NCBI RefSeq assembly: GCF_009862785.1 | Contig: NZ_WWHU01000001.1 | Coordinates: 3,286,001 to 3,350,000 of the forward strand | DNA length: 64,000 nucleotides | Direction: 5' to 3' | Source of the DNA: Gordonia sp. SID5947 | GTDB taxonomy: Bacteria; Actinomycetota; Actinomycetes; Mycobacteriales; Mycobacteriaceae | Shown: in pieces, positions 34,773-43,282 of the stretch | How the letters are laid out: every line of letters starts with the position of its first letter | Numbering within the stretch: position 1 is the first letter of the stretch | The notes under the pieces: model-generated | What the model saw: the letters and a program-made list of their open reading frames with translations, nothing else | Told to the model about the DNA's origin: nothing | The model's database searches: none | Program-made: the position numbers and the translations under genes

Positions 34773-34886
34773 CCTGCGGGTTGTGAATTAGGGTCCCCAA
34801 ACTTTTTGTTTTGAGCCTCCTACCTGCGTAAATACGGCTCGGCAATCTGTTGCTCCGGCGAGTGAGGCCACACTAACCTAGCGTTC

Positions 34887-35624
34887 ATGATTGCTGCCCT
34901 GTTGCTGAGCTTCGGCGTGATCTTCGTCGCCGAACTCGGCGACAAGTCGCAGCTGATGGCCATGACCTACGCCCTGCGCTATCGCTGGTGGGTGGTGTTG
35001 CTCGCCATCACCGTCGCCACCACGGCGGTGCATGCGGTGTCGGTCTTCTTCGGCCACTTCCTGGGCATGTCGATCCCCTCGGACGTCATGTCGATCTTCG
35101 CCGGCCTCGCGATGCTTGTCTTCGGGCTGTGGACTCTGCGCGGCGACCACCTCGACGACGACGAGGCGACCAAGGCCAACCGGGTCGGCAAATCGGTGTT
35201 CTTCGCCGTCATGTCGTCGTTCTTCCTCGCCGAACTCGGTGACAAGACGATGCTCGCGACGATCACGCTGTCCACCAACAACGACTGGCTCGGGGTGTGG
35301 ATCGGTTCGACGGTCGGCATGGTCGCCGCCGATGCGCTCGCGATCGCGATCGGTGCGCTGCTCGGCAAGCATCTGCCGGAACGGACGATCGCACGCGCTG
35401 CCGCCGTCCTGTTCTTCGGTTTCGCGGCGTGGTTGTTGTGGGAGGGACTCTCCGAGGCCGGCGCGGTCACGGTGATCGCGACGCTCAGCGCCGTGGTGGT
35501 CCTGCTCGGCATCGGCGCGGTCTACCTCAGGCATCTGCGCCGCGCCCCGCAGCAGGCCTTTCCCACCGTCGACGATGATGCATCCGAGACCGGCGACGAA
35601 GAGTCCCGAACGATCGTTCGGTGA
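34887..35624 (+). CDS. TMEM165/GDT1 (UPF0016) family cation transporter
   Basis: The 245-residue product has six or seven membrane helices and the two family motifs E-x-GD-(K/R)-(S/T): AELGDKSQLMAM (residue about 13) and AELGDKTMLATI (about 116). Bacterial members export manganese, and eukaryotic ones move Mn2+ and Ca2+ against protons. The spacer upstream holds an AT-rich run but no recognisable yybP-ykoY manganese riboswitch. Confidence 0.9.
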   Translation: MIAALLLSFGVIFVAELGDKSQLMAMTYALRYRWWVVLLAITVATTAVHAVSVFFGHFLGMSIPSDVMSIFAGLAMLVFGLWTLRGDHLDDDEATKANRVGKSVFFAVMSSFFLAELGDKTMLATITLSTNNDWLGVWIGSTVGMVAADALAIAIGALLGKHLPERTIARAAAVLFFGFAAWLLWEGLSEAGAVTVIATLSAVVVLLGIGAVYLRHLRRAPQQAFPTVDDDASETGDEESRTIVR

Positions 35625-35730
35625 TTTTCCGGGCCGGGGGCGAGTCCGCAGGCACGCTGTCTAGTGTGATCGGTGACACCGTCAGCTCGCCCGGCCATTC
35701 GGCGGCCGGTGCACCTCGAAAGGATCGCTC

Positions 35731-36492
35731 ATGGACGTTGCCGGATCATCCGTACTGGTCACCGGTGCGGCATCGGGGCTCGGGGCGGCAACAGCCGCAC
35801 GTTTCGCCGGTGCGGGTGCCCAGGTCTTCGGCCTCGACCTCCAGCCCGCCATCGACAAGGCGGAAGCAGTCACTGGCGTGACGCTGCTGGCCGCCGACGT
35901 CACCAGCGAAATCGACGTCCGGGCAGCGATCGACACCGTCACCGACACCGCTCCCCCACTGCGTGCCACGATCAACTGTGCAGGCGTCGGGTGGGCAGCA
36001 CGCATCCTCGGCAAGGACGGCCCACACGATCTGAGCCTCTTCCAGAAGATCATCAACATCAATCTGGTCGGCACGTTCAACGTGATGCGCCTGGCCGCCG
36101 AACGAATGGCAGCCGAGCCGACCGTCGATCACGACGGTCAGCGCGGCGTGATCATCAACACGGCTTCCGTCGCAGCGTTCGAAGGGCAGATCGGCCAGAT
36201 CGCCTATGCCGCCTCCAAGGGCGGTGTGCATGCGATGACCATTTCGGCGGCCCGCGACCTGGCCCGGGCCGGAGTCCGGGTGTGCACCATCGCCCCTGGC
36301 ACCATCAAGACCCCCATGCTGGCGGGCGTGACGCCCGAATTCCAGCAGACGCTGGCCGAGGCGATACCGTTCCCGCGGCGGCTCGGCGACCCCGACGAGT
36401 ACGCGCAGCTCGCCCAGATGATCGTCGAGCACAACTATCTCAACGGAGAGACGATCCGGATGGACGGCGCGATCAGGATGGCGCCGCGCTGA
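35731..36492 (+). CDS. SDR-family oxidoreductase, 3-hydroxyacyl-CoA dehydrogenase type-2-like
   Basis: The 253-residue product is a classical SDR: cofactor loop TGAASGLGAATAARF, NCAGVGWAAR, catalytic Ser in NTASVAAFEGQIG and YAASK with the Tyr/Lys pair. The sequence around GPHDLSLFQKIININLVGTFNV is typical of the HSD17B10/3-hydroxyacyl-CoA dehydrogenase type-2 branch. It probably acts in fatty-acid, branched-chain or steroid oxidation with NAD(H). AAAGGA precedes the ATG. Confidence 0.88.
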   Translation: MDVAGSSVLVTGAASGLGAATAARFAGAGAQVFGLDLQPAIDKAEAVTGVTLLAADVTSEIDVRAAIDTVTDTAPPLRATINCAGVGWAARILGKDGPHDLSLFQKIININLVGTFNVMRLAAERMAAEPTVDHDGQRGVIINTASVAAFEGQIGQIAYAASKGGVHAMTISAARDLARAGVRVCTIAPGTIKTPMLAGVTPEFQQTLAEAIPFPRRLGDPDEYAQLAQMIVEHNYLNGETIRMDGAIRMAPR

Positions 36493-36514
36493 TCGTCGCG
36501 TTCGGCCCGGGCCT

Positions 36515-37609
36515 CTACACCGACTGCGCGGCGACGGCCCTCGACAACCTCAACAGAGGTTCCGCGTCGGCGTCGATGTCCGTTGCGCCGGGCACGACCT
36601 CGCGCACCGCGCCCCGCGGACGCCCGGCGATCTCGTATTCCTCCACCGCAGCCCAGAGCATGTCGACCCGGGCGTCGTCGTCGACGACCTCGAAATCCTC
36701 GGTGAGGAACGGACTGAGCTGGGTGAGCGCATCGCGCGTCTCCACCACCCGGCGGTGGAACACCATCGACGCCGATGGCGAGCCGAAGGTCGGCAGCACC
36801 ACCTCTGGGACCGGACCGGTCACCATCTCCCAGAGCGGGAGCAGGTCGTCGGCGGCGCGGCGATGCCGCCGGCCCACGGTGATCGAATGCCAGCGCGATC
36901 GCAGCATCGGGAAGCTGATGCCGATCAGGAAGGCGACCACGCCGATGATCGAACTGACGCGGCTCACGTCGAGCAGCCACGGCAGACGGACGACGTCGGC
37001 CGCCGAGCCGAGGACGAACGCGATCTGGAGCACCGTGCTGACGGACAAGAAGATCAGACCACCGAGCAGAAGCCCCAGCGATATCCGCAGGTAGCCGTCC
37101 GCGAGGACGATCACGCGGCCCACGCTGCGGACGCAGGCCACGAAACCGTAGGTGAGATATCCGCTGGCGATCAGCATGAACAGGGCGAACGCGACGTTGC
37201 GTACCGTCCACTCGGACACCTGCTCGGTGCGGAGGTCCGGGGGTATGACGAGCATCGTCACCTGCAGGCCGATCAGCGCCACCACCAGTGGGATGGCCTC
37301 GATGCCCGCCCGGCGTTCGCGGGTGGTCGACCGGCCTGGATAGAAGAAGACGACGATCAGGGCGGCCACGCCGAGCGCCAGCAACGCGTAGAAGATGACG
37401 CGGTCGGCGCCGGTGAACGTCAGCTCGTCGATCGCATCGGTGACGTCGTCGCCGGAGACCACGAAGGCCAAGGTCAGGGCCGCGATGGCGACGGTCATCG
37501 CAACCGCCTGAAGACCACCGCCCTCACGCCGGATCTGCTCGAGCCGCCAGCACAGCGCGGCGGCAAAGATCACTGCGGCCACCGTATTGACCACGCCGAC
37601 GACGATCAC
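36515..37609 (-). CDS. Multi-spanning membrane protein of the MAB_1171c type
   Basis: GTG 37609 opens a 364-residue product with about seven N-terminal membrane helices (VVNTVAAVIFAAALCWRL onward) and a soluble C-terminal third (DDLLPLWEMVTG, VVETRDALTQLSPFL, EEYEIAGRP). This layout is the one annotated as MAB_1171c family, often last in a three-gene set after an XRE regulator and an ImmA/IrrE protease. The regulator and protease stand immediately upstream here. Transport has not been shown for the family. Confidence 0.78.
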   Translation of the reverse strand: MIVVGVVNTVAAVIFAAALCWRLEQIRREGGGLQAVAMTVAIAALTLAFVVSGDDVTDAIDELTFTGADRVIFYALLALGVAALIVVFFYPGRSTTRERRAGIEAIPLVVALIGLQVTMLVIPPDLRTEQVSEWTVRNVAFALFMLIASGYLTYGFVACVRSVGRVIVLADGYLRISLGLLLGGLIFLSVSTVLQIAFVLGSAADVVRLPWLLDVSRVSSIIGVVAFLIGISFPMLRSRWHSITVGRRHRRAADDLLPLWEMVTGPVPEVVLPTFGSPSASMVFHRRVVETRDALTQLSPFLTEDFEVVDDDARVDMLWAAVEEYEIAGRPRGAVREVVPGATDIDADAEPLLRLSRAVAAQSV

Positions 37610-38120
37610 GCCACAGCCATCCCTTGTGGCCGCCGAGGACGCGCTGGATTCCGCGGAGATGGGTGTCGTCGTGCGTCGAGCCGATGGTCAGACGTGCCTC
37701 GGCGGCCCAGTTGAGGATCATCGACGCCAGCATCTCGGCTTCCCATTCACGGTCATCCGCATAGCAGGTCCGGCTCAGCGCCTCCTCGGACTGCTGATCC
37801 GACGGTGTGGTCAACGCCGCGGCCGAGACAGTGCCGAGCATCTGGTGCCCGGCGATCAGGTGGCCGAACTCGTGCACGACGATCTGATCCTGATGCAGCT
37901 TGGACGTATTCGCCTGGTAGAAGAAGTAATCCGCGTCTTCGGCGGCCAGCCAGATCCCGTTGGGCACACCGGCCGGGAGGGGATGGGCGATCAATCGAAT
38001 GGGGCGGCCACGTTGCGCGCCGAAGCGATCACACAGCTGGGTGACGTCGAGCGGGAGATCGAGATCGAGGCTCTTGAGCGTGTCACGGCACAACGCGCGC
38101 AGTGCACGTTGACTTCGCAT
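37524..38120 (-). CDS. ImmA/IrrE-type metallopeptidase
   Basis: The 198-residue product has the zinc site HEFGH (H83-E84-x-x-H87) and a downstream Glu-rich third-ligand region (ADDREWEAEMLASMIL), as in ImmA and IrrE. ImmA-type peptidases cleave the XRE repressor encoded beside them when a signal arrives. As read, it overlaps the membrane-protein gene by 86 bases. One missing base in TGTGGCGTGA would end it at 171 residues, as ...GWLWA, in a tidy GTGA overlap, so the visible tail may be spurious. Confidence 0.85.
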   Translation of the reverse strand: MRSQRALRALCRDTLKSLDLDLPLDVTQLCDRFGAQRGRPIRLIAHPLPAGVPNGIWLAAEDADYFFYQANTSKLHQDQIVVHEFGHLIAGHQMLGTVSAAALTTPSDQQSEEALSRTCYADDREWEAEMLASMILNWAAEARLTIGSTHDDTHLRGIQRVLGGHKGWLWRDRRRRGQYGGRSDLCRRAVLAARADPA

Positions 38121-38150
38121 GGATCAGTGGGCCCCGTGGAACAAGCAGGC

Positions 38151-38693
38151 TCAGTCGCCCGCGGGCGCGCCGACGACGCGCAGACGTGCTTCCTCGGTTG
38201 CGGCGTCAGAGATCCCCGCAGCGAGGATGTCCGGCGGATCCTTGGGCAGACCCTGCTGTTCGCGCAAGACCTTGATGAGCTCGTTGACGACGGTGACCGA
38301 GTCGCTCGACAGGCCGGCGAGACGGAAGGCCGCCAGCTGGACGTTGGTGTCGGCCTGCAGACGCATGAGGTCGATCTCGTCCCGCGTGCGCTGAGCCGCG
38401 CGGTCCTCGAGGAAGTAATGGACGTCCACTCCGAACGCGGCGGCGATGCCCTCGACGGTCCGGAACGACGGCGACTTGGCCTTACCCGACCGCAACTGGC
38501 TCAGGTAGGACTCACCGAGCCGGAATCCCCGTTCGGTCGACCGCGCCGCGATCGCCTTTGCGCTGTACGCACGCCCATTCGGTCCCGGAACCGTACGGAA
38601 CAGCTCTTCGAGGCGGCGGGCGAACAGACCTGGATCCAGCGCTTCTTGCGGTGGTGCGGATTGTGGTGCGGAGCCGATCTTCTCGACGTTCAT
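38151..38693 (-). CDS. EspR-like XRE-family regulator
   Basis: From ATG 38693 (AGGGGG about 11 bases upstream) the product has 180 residues; ATGs at 38738 and 38726 are also possible. The N-terminal domain carries an HTH of the EspR kind: FARRLEELFRTV, YSAKAIAARSTERG, SYLSQLRSGKAKSPSFRTV, FGVDVHYFLED. EspR of M. tuberculosis has the same YLSQLRSG recognition helix, is a nucleoid-associated regulator of espACD, and is a neighbour of sodA. Here the downstream ImmA-type protease hints that the protein may be removed by cleavage. Confidence 0.82.
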   Translation of the reverse strand: MNVEKIGSAPQSAPPQEALDPGLFARRLEELFRTVPGPNGRAYSAKAIAARSTERGFRLGESYLSQLRSGKAKSPSFRTVEGIAAAFGVDVHYFLEDRAAQRTRDEIDLMRLQADTNVQLAAFRLAGLSSDSVTVVNELIKVLREQQGLPKDPPDILAAGISDAATEEARLRVVGAPAGD

Positions 38694-39012
38694 TCGACGG
38701 TCGCCCCCTACTGACACATCGGCCATACGTGAAGTCATTCTTCTCCCCGGCAAATTCAAAGCTTGAACTTGCAAACATTTAAGACCGGCGTGCATCGTAA
38801 ATGCAACGCCCGTTACGATCCGAACGTACCTGAACGCAACCACCCATGCGTATCACCTGTGCCGATGCTGTAACGAATGCCTAGTGTGGCATTGTTCACA
38901 CTCGATAGTGAATAACCTGTGGTGGCGCAAATCAGAGCTTACCGGAAGGTGAACTCTGGGCGACGATCAAACCATCATCGTTGCAGTACACGCGAGCGAA
39001 CCGGGGGGTCCG
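38694..39012. other. Regulatory spacer with several inverted repeats
   Basis: This 319-base divergent spacer holds no gene that I can support. It contains the EspR-like half-sites described separately, TGCAT-N5-ATGCA (38791-38805), AGTGTG-N8-CACACT (38883-38902) and the overlapping TTCAC-N8-GTGAA (38895-38912). The last resembles the palindromes at 23164-23224. It must hold promoters for the EspR-like operon and the surface protein. Confidence 0.5.
38748..38775 (-). promoter_or_regulatory. EspR-box-like half-sites upstream of the EspR-like gene
   Basis: On the reverse strand TTTGCCG (38754-38748) fits the published EspR half-site TTTGC[TC][GA]. TTTGCAA (38775-38769) differs at one position. 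The two start exactly 21 bases apart, two helical turns, 55-82 bases before the gene start. Between them is the near-palindrome TTCAAAGCTTGAA (38755-38767). This would suit autoregulation. Confidence 0.4.
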
Positions 39013-39972
39013 ATGAAGCACCGTGCCACGCGGCGGTCGACACCGCGCCGACGTTTCGGCGCTCTTGCTGCTCTGATCGCTCTGATCGTCGCGGCCGTGC
39101 TCGGGGTCGGCGCCGGGGTCGCGTTCTCCGCCCCTGATTCGTCGTCGGGCTCTGGCAGTGGTTCGGACAGCGGTTCACACAGCGGTTCGGGTTCCGGCGA
39201 CGAATCGAACGGCAACGCATCGAACGGCAACGGATCGAACGGCAACGGACCGAACGGCGACGGACCCGGAAGCGAGGATCAATCCGGAAGTGGCGGATCC
39301 AGCGGCGAGCACGGTCATGACTGGGGCGGCGGCCTGCACCCGCCGACCGGACCGGGCGAGACGACAGACGATCCTGAACCGACCGATCCGGAACCGACCA
39401 CAGCGGATCCGACCACCGCCGACCCGACACCAGCGGACCCGACACCAGCGGACCCGACCCAGCCCTCGGCCGGCGACAGCGACGACGCACCTGCCGTCGA
39501 CCTCCCCCCGCTTCGGCCGCCGACTCCGCAGACCGGCGGAACCATGCCCGGCAGTTCGACCGACGAAGACGAGGGCGACAGCGCGGACGACGCCCCGGCC
39601 GCCGGGCCAGGACCGGGCCGCCCCCAGCCTCAGGGGGACCCTGAGGTCCCCAGCTTGCCGACGGCCGATGCAGTCGCCCCGACCCCCGCAGGCCCGAAGG
39701 CCGCGCGGCCCACTGCTGCGGCGCCTGCCGCTCCCCGTCCGGCGCCCGTCCCCCGGTCGTCAGCTCCGGAAAAGGGCTCCGACACACCGGCTCTCGTCGC
39801 TCAGCCCGCCTCTGCCCAACCCACCGCCGCACCGCCCACCGACGACACCGTGCTGACGAAAGCCCGGCGGATCGTTCTCGGTCTCGCGCCCGGGGCACTG
39901 TTGCTGCTCGGCGCGATCGCATTGCTCGGCAGCGGCTCGTTCCTCGAGGCGTTCCGCGCAACGCGGTCCTGA
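39013..39972 (+). CDS. Low-complexity secreted or surface protein with C-terminal membrane anchor
   Basis: The 319-residue product has an N-terminal signal helix (FGALAALIALIVAAVLGVGAG). A long disordered region follows: Ser/Gly/Asp, then SNGNGSNGNGPNGDGP, then DPTxADPT repeats and Pro/Ala-rich sequence. A C-terminal hydrophobic helix comes next (LGLAPGALLLLGAIALLG) and a short basic end. This layout resembles a wall-spanning stalk held in the membrane. DNA repeats underlie both peptide repeats, so length may vary between strains. There is no LPxTG motif. Confidence 0.72.
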   Translation: MKHRATRRSTPRRRFGALAALIALIVAAVLGVGAGVAFSAPDSSSGSGSGSDSGSHSGSGSGDESNGNASNGNGSNGNGPNGDGPGSEDQSGSGGSSGEHGHDWGGGLHPPTGPGETTDDPEPTDPEPTTADPTTADPTPADPTPADPTQPSAGDSDDAPAVDLPPLRPPTPQTGGTMPGSSTDEDEGDSADDAPAAGPGPGRPQPQGDPEVPSLPTADAVAPTPAGPKAARPTAAAPAAPRPAPVPRSSAPEKGSDTPALVAQPASAQPTAAPPTDDTVLTKARRIVLGLAPGALLLLGAIALLGSGSFLEAFRATRS

Positions 39973-39997
39973 CCGTCACCCGAGAGGGCGACCGGGC

Positions 39998-41659
39998 TCA
40001 GCGGTTCCGAAACTCCATGACCGCATCCTCGTGCGGGACTTCGTCTTTCGCCGCACCGTCGATCCATTCCCGCAACACCTTGGTGGCACGGACGTCGTCT
40101 TCGTTGTATTCCAGAAGCCGTTGTCGCTGTTCGGGATCAGGTGTCGTGCCGCCCAGACCGACGGCGTCGCGGTACCAGTCCATCGACGCCTCGCCACTCG
40201 CCTCGGCGTCGCGCCATGCGAACCCCGCCACCGGGGCCACGCGTTTGAGTCCCTTCCCGTTGGGACAGATGAAATTGCGCCCGACCGCTTCATAGATGTC
40301 CACCCACTCGTCGGAGGCGATGAACTCCTCCACGTCGGCGCGTGGCGGCACACCGTCGTCACCGGCGAACCGCTGCGCCGAACCCAGCAACCACCGGTTC
40401 TCCGCCTGTTGTGAATAGCAATATGCGGCAAACGTTTTGCCGGCAGCGCGGGCTGCATCGCGTTCGGCGTTCAGCCACGCCCAGAACTCCGCGAACGACC
40501 TGCCCTCGTCGCGTGTGGGAAGCGGGTCCCACGTGACGAACGCCCGATATCGGACCGGTCGCGCGGGGTCGGTGTTGTCGGTCAGCAGCGTGCCCCAGAG
40601 ATAGGCGCCGTGTTCTCCGTAACTCTCCATGTCCACGTCGACCTCCACGTCGGCGCGTTCGACCTGCGGCTCTTCCAGGCGGCGGATCAGCGGGATGTCG
40701 CTCAGCCAGGCGATCGCGTTCAGCACCGCGTCGTCGAATCGGATGTTGCCCGGCCACTCCGGCGGTGGATCGCCCTGGTAGCGGGCGAGTTGGTCGATGG
40801 TCGTGATCCCGATCTCCCCGAGCGCGGTGCTCTGATTGCCGCCGACCACGAGGCTCACATCGCGCCGCTCCTCGAGCTCGGGCCCACACCGCGACCACCA
40901 CGGACAGCTCCGGCATTCACCGATGCGTCGCGGTGTGGTGGGGATGGTCTGTCGGGCGATCGCCATCCGGCGCTCGAACGACTCGGCGTAATCCTCGAGC
41001 AGCCCGGCCATCTCGTACACGACGATGCAGTCGGCGTCGATGCCGATGACACCGCCCTTGAGGTCCGCCGGATCGGTGGAGGGGGTCAGCCCGAGATCGA
41101 TCATCATCGCGGTCAACTGGGCGAGTCGTAGCTGGTCCCGGCGCTGGTTGCGTCCGTTGCGGGAGGCGTCGGGCCTCGGCGCCCACGTCCAGACGGGACT
41201 CGTCAGCGTCGACCCACCGTTGCCGCCACTCGCCCGACGTTCGGGTTTGACGTCGTAGCTCACGCGATGGTTCACGACGATCACCGGCACATAGCCCGAG
41301 CCGTCGCGGATGAGCAACTCCGCATGGCCCCGCCTGCCGCGGGTGAGATCGGTCGGCAGGGTGGCGTTCCAGATCCAGGCTGCCTCGGCCTCACACGCGG
41401 CGATGGTGGCCTCGACGCGGGCCGCGTGATCGAGCGTCGGGTCGACCATCACCACCGTGCCCGGCGGTTGGTCGCTGTGCAGTCCGCGCACCATCTCACG
41501 CACACCGGCACGGTGCTCTGCGGCGGCGTCCTTGCGCCGCTGCGCCTCGGGCGTATCGGGCCGCGCACGCACCAGGTCGGGGTGCGCCTGGTCGAGTGCG
41601 AGGCGATGCTCACAGCCGGCGAGGTCGCGTGGGTGCAACACCACTGCCGTTGCCGCCAC
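39998..41659 (-). CDS. TM0106-type RecB-like nuclease
   Basis: GTG 41659 has AAAGGA 8 bases upstream and is favoured over an in-frame 41761. The 553-residue product carries the RecB-like nuclease part (VVLHPRDLAGCEHRLALDQ, then MIDLG, DADCIVVYEMAGLLEDY) and a Cys cluster GECRSCPWWSRCG that in this family binds a metal or Fe-S cluster. An RNase H-like C-terminal domain follows, with VDVDMESYGEHGAYLWG and EYNEDDVRATKVLREW. This is the TM0106 family, whose biological role is not settled; DNA or RNA processing is likely. Confidence 0.85.
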   Translation of the reverse strand: MAATAVVLHPRDLAGCEHRLALDQAHPDLVRARPDTPEAQRRKDAAAEHRAGVREMVRGLHSDQPPGTVVMVDPTLDHAARVEATIAACEAEAAWIWNATLPTDLTRGRRGHAELLIRDGSGYVPVIVVNHRVSYDVKPERRASGGNGGSTLTSPVWTWAPRPDASRNGRNQRRDQLRLAQLTAMMIDLGLTPSTDPADLKGGVIGIDADCIVVYEMAGLLEDYAESFERRMAIARQTIPTTPRRIGECRSCPWWSRCGPELEERRDVSLVVGGNQSTALGEIGITTIDQLARYQGDPPPEWPGNIRFDDAVLNAIAWLSDIPLIRRLEEPQVERADVEVDVDMESYGEHGAYLWGTLLTDNTDPARPVRYRAFVTWDPLPTRDEGRSFAEFWAWLNAERDAARAAGKTFAAYCYSQQAENRWLLGSAQRFAGDDGVPPRADVEEFIASDEWVDIYEAVGRNFICPNGKGLKRVAPVAGFAWRDAEASGEASMDWYRDAVGLGGTTPDPEQRQRLLEYNEDDVRATKVLREWIDGAAKDEVPHEDAVMEFRNR

Positions 41660-41834
41660 TCGCCCATCCTTTCCGACATCGGTCCGCAGCGCGCCGTCAT
41701 GCGACGACGCTTCACGCGGGACCGCCCATGTCGACCCTATGTAATGCTTGTACCGATGCACGCACTCCCGCTCGGTTTCTGAGCCGGGTGTGATCTCAAG
41801 CTCCGGGACACCGCACAGGAGGTAGGTTCCTCAG

Positions 41835-42527
41835 ATGGGATTGTTCTCGTCGGATGGCAAGACTCGCGCCCAGCGCAAGGCCGAGGCGAAGGCGCTGAAG
41901 ACCAAGGCGAAGTTGGAGGCAAAGCTCGAGGCGAAGAGCGCGCGGAAGAAGGAGAAGGCGCGCCGCCGTCACGACCGAAAGCTCCGCGCCAAAGAGCTCA
42001 AGCAAGAGCGCAAGACCACCAAGTCGGCCGGCAAGGTCCAGGCGAAGGTCGCGAAAGCCGATGCCAAGGCCACCGAGGCCAAGGCGAAGGCCGCGGCCGA
42101 CGCGCAGGCGTTCAGTCCGGCGAGTGTCCGGCGTTATCTGACCGTGGTGCGGCTGGTCTCACCGATCGTGGTGCCGATCGCCTACCGCGCGGCAGTCGCG
42201 GCGCGCGGGCAGGTCACCGCATTGCAGGCGAGTCGCGCCGGCGTGTCGCCGGACGTGCTGCGTCAGTTCTCCGGTCACGGGGCGACGCTGTCGGCACGGA
42301 TCAGCACCACCCGGGCCTCGCTGGAGAAAGTCGCCACCAAGGACACCTCCGACGAGGGCTCGGCGTTCGTGTCCGCGATGACCGCCCGTCTCGACAATCT
42401 CGCGATCGCCGTCGACGCCGCGGAATCCATGCCGGCTGCTCAGCGGCGGACCGCACACCAATCGATCGAGTCGGAGCTCGCAGCGATCGACGCCGACATC
42501 TTGGCGCGGCTGGGCGTGCGCGCCTGA
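41835..42527 (+). CDS. DUF6474-type protein with a basic coiled-coil N-terminus
   Basis: The 230-residue product starts with a very Lys/Ala/Glu-rich helix (residues 8-90, KAEAKALKTKAKLEAKLEAK), followed by a hydrophobic stretch (VRRYLTVVRLVSPIVVPIAY) and a helical bundle (SARISTTRASLEKVA). This matches the actinobacterial DUF6474 family. The hydrophobic part may touch the membrane. Function is unknown. AGGAGG precedes the ATG (10 bases). It is followed by the Lys/Pro-repeat protein in the same direction. Confidence 0.78.
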   Translation: MGLFSSDGKTRAQRKAEAKALKTKAKLEAKLEAKSARKKEKARRRHDRKLRAKELKQERKTTKSAGKVQAKVAKADAKATEAKAKAAADAQAFSPASVRRYLTVVRLVSPIVVPIAYRAAVAARGQVTALQASRAGVSPDVLRQFSGHGATLSARISTTRASLEKVATKDTSDEGSAFVSAMTARLDNLAIAVDAAESMPAAQRRTAHQSIESELAAIDADILARLGVRA

Positions 42528-42628
42528 TCTCCACGTCTGATCTTCCATCGTGAGGTGGACGCCCGTGACGACGTCATAAACTGGGCCCCACCGCCGCACC
42601 GATTCACCGCGCAAGGGAGCGTGAGCAC

Positions 42629-43282
42629 ATGACCGAACCCGGCCCCAACAACACTCCTCAGGATTCGCCGTCCGACGACTCGGCGTCCGACGTGAACGGG
42701 ACGCCGGGTTCGGGTGCCCAACCCGGCAAGCAAGCGGGCGAGGGCGCTGCGGTTTCGGGGCAGCCCGCCGAGAAGACTCCACCGAGGAAGGCGCCCGCCA
42801 AGAAGCCGGCGGCGAAGAAGACTCCGGCAAAGAAGGCGCCCGCCAAGAAGCCGGTGGCGAAGAAGGCCCCCGCCGAGAAGCCGGCCGTCGAGGAGGCGCC
42901 GCGCGCCGACACACCGACCGAACCGTCGCCGCCTGCCGACACCCCGTCTCCGAAGCCCGACGTCGCCGCGCCGAGGCCGGCCACCGCGAAGTCAGCCTCC
43001 GCCAAGTCAGCCTCGGCCAAGCCGCCGGTCAAGAAGAAGGCGCCGACCGGACCGTCGGGACCGGCATCGACAGCACCGTCGGCCCCGTCGTCGCGTCCGT
43101 CACCGGCCGTTGTCGACGCCGTCGCCGAATCCGACGCGCAGCGAGCCACATTCGCTCAACTCCGTGCCGGTGCGCCCACTGAATTGCCATCCGCGAACCG
43201 GACTGTCCCGATCGTGGCGGCGGCATCGTTCGCCGCCGTCGTGGCGGTGCTCATCGCGATTCTCCGCCGTCGCCGCGGTTAG
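42629..43282 (+). CDS. Histone-H1-like Lys/Ala/Pro repeat protein with a C-terminal membrane helix
   Basis: The 217-residue product has an acidic start, then repeated (A)PAKKP(A)AKK units like those of histone H1 (residues 50-90), then Ala/Pro/Ser-rich sequence. It ends with a clear transmembrane helix (TVPIVAAASFAAVVAVLIAI) and RRRRG. The tail anchor puts the basic repeats in the cytosol beside the membrane, which would let it tether DNA or acidic partners. The stop codon overlaps that of the converging hydrolase. Confidence 0.75.
   Translation: MTEPGPNNTPQDSPSDDSASDVNGTPGSGAQPGKQAGEGAAVSGQPAEKTPPRKAPAKKPAAKKTPAKKAPAKKPVAKKAPAEKPAVEEAPRADTPTEPSPPADTPSPKPDVAAPRPATAKSASAKSASAKPPVKKKAPTGPSGPASTAPSAPSSRPSPAVVDAVAESDAQRATFAQLRAGAPTELPSANRTVPIVAAASFAAVVAVLIAILRRRRG

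Noticed and set aside
34780..34886. Manganese (yybP-ykoY) riboswitch or IdeR box before the GDT1-like gene
   Set aside because: The conserved riboswitch core is absent; CTAACCTA at 34873-34880 is only half of an iron box and its partner half does not match.
42760..42900. Free nucleoid histone-like protein (Hlp/HupB type)
   Set aside because: The Lys repeats fit, but there is no HU domain and the chain ends in a membrane helix.
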